The position numbers and the translations under genes are program-made. A model generated the notes under the pieces. It had not been told where the DNA came from, ran no database searches, and saw only the letters and a program-made list of their open reading frames with translations. A stretch of 64,000 bases of DNA from Gymnothorax reevesii (taxonomy: Eukaryota; Chordata; Actinopteri; Anguilliformes; Muraenidae), in contig CM056583.1 in assembly GCA_029721435.1 (NCBI GenBank), positions 44,855,120 to 44,919,119 of the forward strand, read 5' to 3'. Position 1 is the stretch's first letter, and each line of letters opens with the position of its first letter. Below, in pieces: positions 31,991 to 45,008 of the stretch.

Positions 31991-34900
31991 TGACAGCCTG
32001 ACAGGGGGTTCCCAACAAATTGATACGGCTAACAAAATAAAAATATCATGCTTTAATTCATAAAATAAAAGCAAATTATGTAAAGCACCCTTTATCCATC
32101 AAAACCTCTATAAAATTTCTGACACGGCAGACTCTCCCTCAATTTCCCTGGCCACTGTAATAAAAGATGAGAACATGACTCACAGAGTCAAGAGGAGACA
32201 GACTGAGACCCCTCTAAACCCTAAAGAGTTAACCTTGGCTTGTGCAAAAGACGCTCCGTGACCAGACTGGCAAGCAGTGCAGTAAATTTCACCCATCTAC
32301 AGAGACCCTTTCCCCCATGGTTTTCTTGGCCAACGGTCATCTCCGTATACTCAATTCTGAGTCCACAGCTAGAAGGGGCAGCAAATATAATTCAGTTAAT
32401 TTGCCTTGAGAACCATTCTATATGAATACTTTGTGGTTGAACAGGCGTTATAGGCAGTCAGTTACCAACAGTGCTGATCAGGGACATGGTCCACACAGCA
32501 GGATAACAGATTTAGCAAAAGCGGCACCATGTAAACTGTTGAGCACTTCAAAATCTGAAACTTGGGCTGAATTACAAAAGCCGTCCCCTTGTTTTACTCT
32601 GCACACAAAACCTGCTAATCCTACTTTGTGAAACAGCCACCTGAGCTATACATGCTGTGTATTACACATTCTGCTCCCTCATCCTGTGGTACTAATCAAG
32701 GCCTGTACACAGATGTACACCAAATTAAAAAAAAAACAAAAGTAAGTCAGAATCCAGGGTCTTCTCATATCACTGAAGCACAGCTCACTCCTCAACACAC
32801 TGAAAGTCAGATCAAGTTTCTGCTGATCTAGCCTCCAGTGTAAGGCTCCAGATTCTCACCAAGCCCAGTCAGACAGTCCTCACGCCCCGTCTCGGGGCAC
32901 ACGCCAGCAGCCATGCGCGCCCACATGCTAATAAACACAGGGACAGAAACACAGATGCTATACAGTGCACACACCCTGTCAGTCACACAGCTTAGTTCAC
33001 ATCTCAAATGCAAAAGTGTGTGAATATCAGTGCGCAGTGACTGCCCACGACCTACACGCCCACACAAACTTCTATAAAAAGAACATTCAACATAATCGCA
33101 GGTCAGTTTTGTCTTTACGCACCGCCAGACTTAAATCCATGGTCATGCTAAACCCTTTAACATTAACCATTTCTGAAGGAATGGGGAAGACACTTATTTA
33201 ATGATGTTGAGAGTCTTTTCTAGGTTGTGTAGATTTTGCATCATCAACTTTGTAATACCTCACCTAACTGAAAGCATAAAACCGGCTACAAGGACGAGTG
33301 CCCAGAATAAGTGCTGAGTCACAAATTGAAACCTTGGCGCTTGTTTGTCCTTCTAATAAACTCTTAACGTTTCCCGGAAATTGTAATGATAAAAAAGAAT
33401 AATCATTTAAAAAAAAAAACCTTTCAGCATGTATACATGCAGTTGTAAGAGTGCTTCACTGTCAGTATTGGCACTACACTCGTACAGGAATGTGGACACA
33501 CAGTAGAGCAGAAAGGCCACTGCTCAAGAATCTGCACACAATAAAAGGGAGAGAGGGTGACCTTAGCAACTGTACCCCAAGCAGGCCCTGTTCAGGTCTC
33601 CTTTATCCTTTATGTTTCCAGTGTTAGCCACCCTCACACTCGTGTAATCCCACGATTCTGGCTGGGGACACAATAGTCTTAGCACACTCAATACAACTGG
33701 ACTGAGACACCCAGCCTTCTCTCAACACTATGCAATCTCACCTGGAGCAGACATGCATCAGTGCCTTCAGCAATCAGCATCAGACAGACTCTCACTGAGA
33801 AAAACTCTCATAATAGGACACATTAGGTCAGTCAAAGAACGCTGTATTCTGCGTTGTAACATATTCAGAAATCAATAAAGTCATACGCGTGCCAATTCAA
33901 CCTATATGCAGTATGAACTACCAAAAGGGCTATGGTATTACAGACTGAAACATACAGCGGCTAATACAAGTATTTAGCAAGTAATAAAATATTAATCAAG
34001 GTATTTAAACCATCCAGTCAACTTACCTTTCATAAATCTGGATTACCAAATTAGGTAGCAGATTTATGATGAAAAGTTAAACTTTGTGTCACTCTGCGAG
34101 TTCCCAGTGAAAATGAAAAGAGCTTTGCAAAAATGTTATGCACCCATAAGAATACATGAGCAACATGACCTCATGAATACCGAAAAAACAGATCTATAAA
34201 TTACTAATTTTAGCACTGACAGTCATCAGAATGTTAAGTATTCATATTTTTTATCACTGCAAAAAGAGCCCACCTCCCTTCACACACTGCACATACAGGG
34301 TTCAAGTGAGCATTTGTTCATAATTGGTAGAGTTGGAGCTCAAATGGTTGCTATGGAAACCAAGCACATTCCATGGAAACCTGCATACAGCCAACAAGAT
34401 TGCATAATGTGGAAATGAGGTCCCTCTGTCTGAAGCAAAGGAATTCATTGTTAACATGGATGCACAGTGGTTCGTGTTTTTACAAAAATTACAGTTATTA
34501 TATGGAGAAGTGATTTCAGCTCCACGAGAACTTTGTGGGCTCCGGATACCTGAATAATTGATCACATCTTCAAACAAGTGACTGAATAGACACAAATCTA
34601 CAAAATATAACAATGTCTACCAAGGATTTAAACCTCGTACCGCTCATCATGACCAATAAAAATATGGGATTAGAAAGAAAATTCAAACCTTCGTTCAAAA
34701 ACATCAGACAAATTTGTGGTCAAGGTTTTAAAGAAGGTCGCATAGGAGATTGAATTCCAGATTAGACGACATTCACAACACTAAAGAGATTAAAGGAGGC
34801 ATTCCAATAAAAAAAAAAAAGCTTTTCTACCCTTCCACAAACATTAGCTTGGTTTATAAAAGGTTTGTGGACTGAAAGACTGCTTGCACTGGTTTCAAGC

Positions 34901-37900
34901 TTCCCCCCATTAAACGTTTGCTCTAGAGAAGCGGTGTGACTCGTCCTACTCACTGGCTCCAGGATACAGCAGGAACCAGAGGAAAAGGATGTTGACCCTA
35001 AGGTCAGCACACAGGAAGAACGATCAGCTCCGACAACCTGCTAAGTCAAGGTACTTTAACTCCTAGGGCCGATATCTCCCTCGGCTTAAGCAGAATGTAG
35101 AGCTCAAGGCTGAATTACGAGCATTCTGGGAAGACAACTGTAAAAAGCCCGTATTAGATGTGTCATATCATCTTAATGGTTGGACACCTGAGCCTGTATA
35201 TTTGAAATTCAAAGGACATTTTTTACCCCGTAATGCTCTGTGTTCAATGTCTTCAGTTCAGGGAGACAGGAACAGTATGTCTTCTGTTATTTAGCCCAGG
35301 TCCCATCTGGAGTTCACTCAGTTTACAATCATCAAGTAACAACAGAATATCCCTTTTGGCAAACTCCATTACACACAGTCTTTACTGACTGGTAACTCTT
35401 TGCGCTGTTCTGCTCAAGACAACTCACCAGTGTCTCCCAGTATCAACAGTTCCTCGTTTTCAAATGTGGTGAGCCATTTAGAGAAGCCAAACGTGTCCTC
35501 CTCTCTCCTCTCCTCTCCTCCCCCCCCCCAATTGACACAATTTGTGTTCATTGCTTGAAAGTTGCACCAGATCAAATTTTTTCACTCCAGAAAGAACTGA
35601 TTAGTCCTATTGAGCCAAAGAGAAACTGAGCTCAATGAGTAGAAAATCAGACACATAATAGAATTCCATCCTTGGTTAGCAGACAGTTTTAACCAGGAGT
35701 AATTCTGTGCGTAATGCAGGCCACTGCTTTTCCAGAACAAAATATCTGAGACCAATCCAGGGAGGGGGAAACCACCCAAAAAATAGGTGATGGAAAAAAC
35801 TGAACTTGACTGCTGTCTTCAGAAGAAACCAACTTTAGTAAGCCGAGCCCAGATCCTTCTCAAGTGATGAGGGAAAGTATTGCCAAAATAAAACTGATAA
35901 TGAAGGTTTATCTGTAAACACCTCCTAGAATCAAAAACCAAATGAAAAGTAGAATAACTGGTGATGCTGGTCAAGAGAGTAGCAAAGCAACGTTTTAATA
36001 GCTGCTGGCAGTATTTTAGCAAACAGTCGGATTCTTTAAAGACAGGTCCTGCACAATTTAGCTACAAATACTGAAAATAGAAAAATTCTAAGGTTTTATT
36101 CAGGTAGTTCAGTACTTGAACATGAAACACTCGGTATACCAGTCAGTAAGATAATGGATTATGAAAATAACATTCCAGAGTCTACACAATAAAGCAACGA
36201 AGTGGAAAATTCTGGCTCCTGGTGGAAACGATAAAGACAAGGCCACTAACAAACCCCAAAACTACGTTTACACCAAGTTTGATTTTTGCTAAGACGTTGT
36301 TTTTCTCTTTTTTCTTTGCCGTACACTGTCTAATTTCAAAGCTTGCTAAATAAATGATGCAGCATGATTTCAGACTGATAGAAACACCGCAGGGTGGCAA
36401 CATGACAAAGCACTTTATCTCAGCCAAGCTAGAAGAGCATCATTTCTAACTTGAAGTTGAGAAGCTGGAGAAATATCTGGCTACGAATTAACCGAGCATT
36501 ATCTATCATATTTGATTCATTTTACAAGCTTCATCTTTTAGAGATAACCAAAAACTCATGAGCCACTTGAGGTGTTACTCACGAAGGCAGCTTTTATGAA
36601 ATTATAAATTACAATAGTCTAATGACTTCTCTTTCTATCTTGTCCAGACCAGTACAGATGAACAAGACAACTTGGGGCAAATGCATGTTGTGTATTGAAG
36701 GACTATGTGAAGTTGTTCTTTGCAAAACACAGCAGAGCTCTCATGCTGGGCTGCGGGAGATGACAACAGAGCTGTCTTTATCCGCTCTCATCACTCATAA
36801 ATGAGAGAACAAGGACACACACAAGCATGCATACCATTTATGGTTTGAATAGTGACTCACATTTATTAGCAACAGATTGTTCCTCTTTGAGATTCCCGAC
36901 TTACCATCAGTTGCTTCAGCATCATGCGTGTAAAATCCTGTAACAACGCAGGCTGCTCGTCTTTCAGCGCGCACACAATCAATTCCCCCAAAGAATATGG
37001 AGGCGTCTCTGATCTCTATAAGGCCCCCATGTCAAGATTATTATTTTTTTTTAATGTGCAAGCTGATAAAAATGTATAATATCTTGACACAACTTAAAAC
37101 TAATACAGAAATGCTCACGAGACATGCAATTCAATTAAACTGATGCGTAATTGGAGCCAATTCTGTCTGACGTATCATTTTCACCACCTACCATACACCC
37201 AATCATGAGAGCCAGAAACATTCCAAAACTCTGCCCAAATGGGTTCAAAAAAAAAAAAAACTGATATTGTTTTACGTTGTTGAACCAGCCTTTCCGTAAA
37301 ACACCACCACCTACACAGGCTTGATTGGGTGAAAGGAAGAAAAGGCAAAAGAAAAAAAAAAAAGCCTTCAAAATGAGAAACACATTTTCATTCGAGCTCT
37401 GGAAGGTCGTGTCTGTAGGCGTGGAACACAAACACACACGAAGAACTGGAGGAAAGTGAGAGCAAATGTTCAAATGCACACACCCAGGCTGGACGTGCAT
37501 CGGGTCCTGTGGGTGTTGGGCTCATTCCGAAAGAATCACAAAATCTAGGGAGTTACCCCAACTCAGTTATCTTTCCTGGGCTTTAAGCCCATCTAATCAT
37601 AGCAGGAAAGGGGGAGGGGAGTGAGCAAGGGGGGAAAAAAACAGTTTGAACAGTCATGGCAATACTGAGGACCCGAGACCCAGCAGTGACCCAAAATCTA
37701 CACAGAACTGCCAGAACTAAACACCAAGTATTAGAGGCTCCATTTCACTCCTATGCCTATACTGCTCTAATGTCTTTTACAGCAGTCACTGTCTGACATG
37801 TCCAGTGGCAACCTACACAATTGAGACCAGCTGAGAAAGGTCCATCCTGTATAGTACAGAGATACGTTAATGCACTGTAGTCACTTGGCTATGCAATCAA

Positions 37901-38477
37901 TAACTTTGTTAAGGCAAATGTCGTAAAAGGCCTCTCAAGATGTTATCACTTATCCTTCACAAAATAAGATGCTACTGACTCAGCAACCAATTCAGGATTT
38001 CGGATCACTTCCTTGAATTTTTACTTTTCTGAAGGTAATGCTTAAATTGGTAATCAGTCTCCCTACACCGCAGATGTTGGTGTGTGGCCGGGCCCTGGAG
38101 TTTACTGGATCCAAAAGGAAAATGCTCCCCCCGCCCTAATTCAGCAAAATTGCAAAGTGGGATCCACTAGCAATCAACCCAGAAAAGGCTGATTTGGAAG
38201 ACTGCTATATTGAAATGCAGTATTTTTTTAAAAGTACAACAAGACTAATTGCTGCCGTGGAGCGAAAAGGGGAGTTTATACCTTTTCCATTAAATTAAGC
38301 AGCCCTTCACTCCAGATGCGGCCCGAAACAAACAGCAGCCAGACGTGATAGGACAACTGAAATGCTGGTCGGGGTGCAAATTGTAAGGCTTCTGTATCGA
38401 GACTGGACTATGCAGGGGAATAAAGCAACACATCCCTCATGCACAGGGATTGTACCAGTGAGTAACGCATCAGGCAT
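31991..38477. other. about 6.5 kb without a recognised gene or element
   Basis: Both strands hold only short ORFs without familiar motifs. Simple runs: (TCTCC)n with C9 at 35503-35529, A13 near 37247 and A12 near 37352. If add1 starts near 51 kb, this is intron 1. Confidence 0.45.
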
Positions 38478-38600
38478 CAAATTAAAGCGACAGTTTGTCC
38501 AAAAATGGAAAATCCACTCATCATCTACTCACCACTATGTTCAGGGTGGGTAACGTTTTTCGTCAACAAAAGGTGCAGATAAGTCCAAAGCAATCACGGT
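38478..38600. repeat. fragment of a common fish repeat (TCATCTACTCACC type)
   Basis: AAATTAAAGCGACAGTTTGT followed by CCAAAAATGGAAAATCCACT and CATCATCTACTCACC is a diverged form of a very frequent teleost repeat (typically with AAAATTCTGTCATCATTTAC). Only this end is recognisable. Confidence 0.45.
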
Positions 38601-38829
38601 TAAAGGCGCTCGTTTGGCATAATCAAAGCGTCTGTAAATCCCGACATGGAAATTTTACTTGACAGGACATGATTTGCAACATGTTATTAGCCTAAATGTC
38701 CACTGCAGCTATACTTGACCAGAGCCGCGCTCTTCCTCTGGGGACACGCCTAAAGCAGAGCAAGACGAGGTCAAAGAGGACAATATATACATATTATCGA
38801 CCATTGATGTGTCATATGATATACATGTA

Positions 38830-39400
38830 CACTGCCCGGCCGAAAAAAAAAAGTCACATGCTCCAATATTTCGTAGGACCGCCTTTAGCTGTGATTACAG
38901 CACGCATTCACCCTGGCATTATTACGAAAAGCTTATGCAATGATACAACGTTTATTCTGTCCTGAGTTGCATTAAGTTTTTGCCAATGTATTGATGATGG
39001 GAGAGTTGGACAGCTGCATAAAGTCTTCTCCAGCACATCCCAAAGATTCTCAGTGGGGTTAAGATCTGGACTCTGTGTTGGCAAATCTATGCGTGAAAAT
39101 GATGCCACTTGCTTCCTGAGCCACTCTTTCACAATTTGAGCCCAATGAATCCCGGCATTATCATCTTAGAACATGCCCGTGCAATCGGAGAAGAAAAGAT
39201 CCATTGATGGAAAAGTCTGGTCATTCAGTGAATTTTAGTAGACAGCTGACCTCATTTTTTTGGGCCATAATCGTTGCTGAACCTAGACCTGACCAACTGA
39301 AGCAACCTCAGATCATAACACTGTCCCCACAGGCTTGTATGATAGGCATTTTGGCATCACTTCATCTGCCTCTCTTCTTCCGTGATGCGCCCATCAGGCA
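38830..39400 (-). mobile_element. truncated Tc1-like transposon (another family)
   Basis: TA at 38828-38829 is followed by CACTGCCCGGCCGAAAAAAA, the end of a known fish Tc1 type. The minus strand codes SPDLNPTENLWDVLEK (39035-39090 region), the third catalytic block with E, in a 74-codon open stretch (38908-39132). Similarity to this family continues to about GATGCGCCCATCA near 39397 and then stops, so the N-terminal half and the second inverted repeat are missing. Confidence 0.75.
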
Positions 39401-41126
39401 ATTTGACCCCAGCTCAGCTCAACAATTGGGCTTCCTCACTTATTAAGAATGTGAAATTATTCTTTGTCAGCACACAAGATGTCCAGCAGGCTGAAGATGA
39501 ACCATCTTTGCGATTCCAGGGAGCATCAACGGTTTCTAGCACACAAAGTATTCATTGTTTTGTACCTCCACCTGACACGAGACGAGAGGTTGTGAGAATA
39601 TCTGTTGAGGATTCATCCTTCATCACAGACATGAGCCCCCAACAAAGTTAACAAAATCAACCACTAGTCAATGTGCACTCCCTCCTCATGAATGTCATAC
39701 ATTTCTACATTGTATTACAAATACAATGTAATACATTTCTTGCATATATGATGGAAAATATGTGGGAAATACCCAGAATATCAGTGAAGAAGAAAATGAC
39801 TTTCAAGATATGTTCACCCTCATGGGCCAGCAAAACCCTTCAAATGGCCCCCAAATCCAGATGTGTGTTAGGTTCCTAGGCAGAGAATGTTGCGCAGTTT
39901 GATGCCACCACTAACCACCAATGGCTGTCGATTCCACCTTGACAGCAGAGATGTTCGAGTTCCTCAGCTCAAATATGAGCCTGTTGTGAGACTCTGCATG
40001 CAATTTGCCATAAAATCAAAATTTTCAGTGCTTCAAAAATGTATTTGCTTCAACAAGATAACACAAATGTGTTTCACATTCTTCTTTTGCTATTAAATTT
40101 AAATAGCTCCCATCCTACCTTTCGTTTTTCAATTAATTTTTTTTTAGCATTCGTATAGTATGCACTAAAGCATATTTTCCGCAGTTTACAATCCATGGGC
40201 TGGTAAGACCTGAGAGCACCTCAATATACAAGATTGACAGTGTAAATCAACAAGCAAGAAAATAACAGACTCATTTTTTTCCCCCGTGTTCACTGCCTAT
40301 GCTTACTCTCTTAGCATGCTGAGCTTCAGTATGATGCATGGAGTGCCTTGTAAGACTGCCACATTTGGGTCAAAAACAACTTTTTTTTAAAGCTGGATCC
40401 AACTTTGATCATCTATAAAGTCAACATTCATGCACTCATGATATTTGGCATTTAAATAGAAAGTTTGCCAGCAATTATCACAGCAAATTGCTGAGATCTT
40501 TTATTATTAAACTTGTTTGATTTTGCTTAATTTTGAGACACAGCCAGTGCACAAAAATTATGTTAGGTAACTTCAAAATGACAAATGTTTCATAAAAAGA
40601 ATATTGGCGCCTGCTCAAACTGTAAATTTTATTAGCTTAGGCTCATTAACTTTCTTTTCTGTAGCTTCAAAAAGCTTAACAGATTTTCTATAACATGAAC
40701 CCCGAACCCCTTCATCCCGGGGAGTACCTCACACCCTCCAATTTCATAATACAACCAAAATTGATATATTGCATCACTCAAGACATTATTGCCACTCTGT
40801 GCAAACTTGTTAAAAAAAAAAAATCGGTGATGTCAACTGGTCTCTGAAATTTGGGTGAATTCACAAAGAATACCATCGCCTCACTGGCTAGTCATATGTA
40901 TTCACACACACAAACAAATACAGAGTGGTAAAGAGAGTAGAAACAACTGTAATGTCAGCCAATCTAAAGCAAAATAATTACAAAGCTGTTGATAACATTG
41001 ACTGTATATGGCCTAATGGTTCAGAATGTCAGAGGTCACCAAATGACACACCACTGAGGGGAAGAAAACGGCAATTACAAGCGACCAAGCAAGCCAACTT
41101 GGCCCCTATTTAGCAAGCAAACTAAA
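39401..41126. other. no feature recognised
   Basis: Plus-strand ORFs at 39382-39651 and 39673-40096 show no familiar motif and no splice pattern. AT-rich. Confidence 0.4.
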
Positions 41127-41830
41127 CAAATAGTAGGTCATTCCATGTCAAATCATCCAGATTTTGAGAAATTTTCCAAGTTACCTCCAAGTTATTCACG
41201 AGTGAATATTCACTCAAAATAAAAAAATTCCAAATATTAGGCCAGTATCTCAATTAGATTTCAAGTTATAGCCCTTCAAAATTTGAATAGTATTTTCAGT
41301 TTTTTGGCGAACCCATTTACAGCCAAGTTTGGCAACTTGTTGCTCCAAATTGATTGCTTATACAACACTGAAACTTACCATATCCATCCCCTAGATTGTG
41401 AAAATGGCCTTAGATTCTGTGCATCTTGATTCACTTTTGTATGGTAAAGCCTCAATATCAGCCAAAACCACAAAATGCCCAAAAACGAGACCACATTTTA
41501 TTACCTGTAACTCAGGAACTAAGTAAGATAAAAGGCTAGAATTCATTATTTATGATTTTATGATACATCTCTCTGCAAAAATGCAGTAATCCAAGAAATA
41601 TCTTCTATAGAGGTTTTTTAATGAAATAATTTTAAAGCAATTTTTATGAGTTTCGCCCCAAAATGCCCTTTTAGGGGGGATTACCATGTCACCAGTTATT
41701 CATATCTCTCTGAAATGTTTAGTTTTGTTCAAAAATATTGAACGATTTTAAAGTTATGCTCCAGAAATGAAATGTTCACAGATGGACGGACAACCGCACT
41801 CATGAATATATTAGGGGATAATGAATGAAT
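41127..41830. repeat. non-coding repeat beginning GGTCATTCCATGTCAAATCA
   Basis: It starts near 41133 with GGTCATTCCATGTCAAATCA and contains TCAAGTTATAGCCCTTCAAA and AAAGTTATGCTCCAG. It ends near GATGGACGGACAACCGCACT. The opening matches that of the 26078-26640 element, and the tail is of the same GGACGG style. Probably a related non-autonomous family. Confidence 0.5.
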
Positions 41831-42880
41831 TTTAAAAAGCTCCTAATTTTAACTGGAGTATACAGTATGCTTTTGATTTTAGATGCATTATTGATCAACA
41901 TCATGTCAAAAAATGCAATACCAAAAGGAATCCCCAAATACATATTGTGCTTCTTGCAAAATGGTAAACAATTACAAAAAAAAAGGAAGTAATGTTAACC
42001 ACTGAGATAATTGGGTCTAAACTTCATTAGCATTAATTATTATTCTTTCTTAAACATCAAAACAATGCAGGTTAGCCTCATGATCATTTACTATGTCTTT
42101 GAATAGTTCATCATCTATCAGATGGCTATGATTGGTGGCCATACTGGCCAAATGTCTGGACTTCCACTAATTAGCAGCCCATTGATTCAGAGTAGTCAAC
42201 GCTTGATCGGAAATTATTTGCCTCCTCTTATGCAAGTATATGTATGCAATATAGCACAATAAGCACAACGTCCACAGAAATGTAACTGAACACATCATAC
42301 AATGCCAATTCTGAAAATTTAAAGTAACCTTGCATTAAAATCACTCATTTTAAAAAATTAAAAATGATTAACCAGTTGTTATAAATGTCTCTGCTAACAA
42401 TTTTCCAAGAAAATTGGGCATTTGATGTCCATTATTACTATATCACAGCCCTGAAATGGGTCATACAATTATGAATTTAACAATTTTGTTGTATTCTTTT
42501 AGTATTTCAGAGCTGTTCACTTGATAGCAACCTTTTGTATTATTACTTGTTTTTGAAATGATCGAGGGAAGAAACAAGGGCTTACCTCTTCAGTTATCTT
42601 TTTACTGGATTATTGAATGCTGTGACTCCACAGTGACACCAAATTTAGAGATTTAATTTTCTGCTATTTTCAGCTGAAACCTAGCACTGCAAATATGGCG
42701 GCACCTCTATCCAATTTTGGTGCATTATACATACAGAATACTCAATCATTTATCGTGATATAATTATTATCACTGTGGTCATAATAATAATAATAAGAGG
42801 TAGCAGTAGTTGTAGTAATGTTAATAACGCTTCCACTACAAGCAACAACAATAATAATTCCATTTGCTATTTTTCTTATT
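41831..42880. other. no feature recognised
   Basis: AT-rich. A run of TAA repeats (ATAATAATAATAATAA) lies at about 42780-42796. Confidence 0.45.
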
Positions 42881-42881
42881 A

Positions 42882-43192
42882 TTCATCCATTATCTACACC
42901 CGCTTTATCCTTACAAGGGTCCCTGCGAAAGGCAGGGACACACCCTGGACAGCTCCCCAGTCCATTGCAGGGCGCACACAACACACACACACGCACGCGC
43001 ACGCGCACGCGCACGCGCACGCACACGCCTATAGGCAAATTAGAGTCTCCAATTCACCTGACATGCTTGTCTTTGGACTGTGGGAGGAAACCCACGCAGA
43101 CACAGGAAGAACGTGGAAACTCCACGCAGAAAGGCCCCAGGCTGGATTCGAACCCATGACCTTCTAGCTGTGAGGCAGCAGTGGTACCAGCA
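42882..43192. repeat. common dispersed fish repeat with CA/CG microsatellite
   Basis: It contains CCCGCTTTATCCTTACAAGG, GGCAGGGACACACCCTGGAC, CCAGTCCATTGCAGGG, then (CA/CG)n at 42974-43028, then TCTTTGGACTGTGGGAGGAA, ACCCACGCAGACAC and GATTCGAACCCATGACCTTC. This succession is a very frequent teleost repeat. The ORFs over it are translations of the repeat. A worn copy lies at 52660-52800. Confidence 0.7.
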
Positions 43193-44374
43193 GGAGGTTT
43201 TATGATGGTCACAAATTTATCTAGAATACGTGCATGAATCCTAACCCATTTGGAATCATTTTAAAATTCAAAGAACTAAAACAAAGAAGACAAATTCAAT
43301 TTAAGGACTCATAAAATACATATAAAATATGGAAAGTCTTTGTAACAAAAAGGAGCAGGGATATCAGAGTAAGGTATCGTTAGGATCGGCCAAACAATAA
43401 TTTTCTCCATTTACCAATTTTCCTCAACAGATTATTTGAAAAATCTTGTTAATTAAAAAAAAAACCCATTCAAATATCAAATCAACATAACTTCACACAG
43501 GCCATCAAGTTTTCAGATAGGCAAATAATTTTTACACAAAGACAAAAACTACTCTTCAACTCTAACAACAAAATAGTTCAAATTTCATAATGATGGTGGA
43601 TTCGTTACATCTTCCAGCATCACACAGACACAAGCCCTGCCATGCAGCAGTGATGTATGAATGTAGCCTATGTCAAACAGGGGACCCTGTAACACAGGCT
43701 GTGGCACATAACTCGCCGAGTATGAGGATCAATGGTGAACTAATTTAGCTCAGTTCATGGCAAGCTTTAGATGGCTGAACTATTTTCCAAGACAATTTTC
43801 AACATGGATTAGGACTGTCTTCAGACCCAAATTAAGCATATTTTCACAATGCAGTTTTGTTTCTGCGATTCTAATGGAAGGTTAGGGAGGAAATGCATAC
43901 CTTACGAGCAATGAAGTAAAATGTTTTAATGATGCATGCATGCAATACCTTACAGAATCACTTGCACTCATGTGCGATACGTTAAATATACTTTCAACAG
44001 TCGAAAGTCAGAGACTTCCCGACAAGCCCAAATTGCTCATTTCACATAGCTTCAGGGTTTAACAAGCATTTAAGCCTACTTCGAACCAACTCGAAGTGCA
44101 GATACTGAATCAGTACAGTATCAGGAAAAGCAGATTTTGCCAAAAAGATCTCGCTAACGTTATGCCTTCCCATTTCGGAGATATTCAACTGCATCTTATT
44201 CGTCCATTCGTCAAAGGCATTGAGTAAATATGACGAAATCTAAGGGGATATGCGGCTGACCAGTCATCTGCGAATATGGACAGAAGACGCTGTTGCGACT
44301 GAAAAATCATAACGTTACCTCTTGAGGAGGTAATCGAAGTGGCGATACCAGGCGACTGTACCAAATAATTTTAA
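43193..44374. other. no feature recognised; flank of the LTR element
   Basis: AT-rich, with CpG content rising towards 44150-44350. No ORF of note. Confidence 0.4.
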
Positions 44375-44379
44375 GGAAG

Positions 44380-44875
44380 TGTTATGGCCCCAATTTGTTA
44401 TTACATTTATAACACAACAGCAACAGCAAGGGATGACAAACACAGTTTTAACAACTAAAACACATTTAATTTTTAACGAAGACAAAGACTAATAACAACC
44501 TACAACTAAAGACCAAGATTGATAAATAAGAAAAAACAGAAATAATTACAGTCCCTTTTTAGTGGGGTGGCTTGGTGATGTCCTGGATGAAGAAAATGCT
44601 CAAACACAGTCAAAGAAATCCACAAAAGAAACGTCACAGGTCTTGAACAGAATGGCAGGTCTGGTCATCTTCTTGCAATTTCTCCTACTACTTTACTGTC
44701 TCAATTCTTTTCCTTTTATACTCTTTTGCAGACCCCACCCACATTTAGACCTCTTTTTTTTAATTTTCGGGGACTTGCCCCAGACATGTCTGGAAACATG
44801 TCCAAACATGACTCCAGTCTGAGCTTAACAAAAAAAGGTAAATACTGCCATCTAGTGGCCTATATTCACATTACA
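44380..44875 (-). repeat. 3' LTR of the Gmr1-like element
   Basis: 496 bp, identical by eye to the other LTR. A TATA-like TATAAAAGG is on the minus strand at 44712-44720. An 86-codon plus-strand ORF here is duplicated in the other LTR and is not a gene. Confidence 0.93.
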
Positions 44876-44892
44876 CCTCCATTCCAAAAGGG
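44876..44892 (-). promoter_or_regulatory. polypurine tract before the 3' LTR
   Basis: The minus strand reads CTTTTGGAATGGAGGTG immediately before the LTR start TGTAATG. It is purine-rich only in its last part, so it is a weak tract assigned by position. Confidence 0.5.
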
Positions 44893-45008
44893 AAAAATTT
44901 TGACTCACAAAGGCAAAATTTTTCTTTTCAATACAAAATGGTTAAGTGAACACTTGTCTATATATACATATCATACAATATTCAAACACATGATATATAT
45001 ATACACAT

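Noticed and set aside
36622..37500. short ORFs in the 32-38 kb stretch as exons of a second gene
   Set aside because: No conserved residues and no paired splice signals; runs of A and C suggest ordinary intronic or intergenic DNA.
42775..43167. 130-codon ORF with H-A-H-A repeats
   Set aside because: Translation of a CA/CG microsatellite within a common fish repeat.
44562..44822. 86-codon plus-strand ORF duplicated at 50122-50382
   Set aside because: It lies wholly inside both LTRs, antisense to the element. Its duplication reflects LTR identity, not a gene family.
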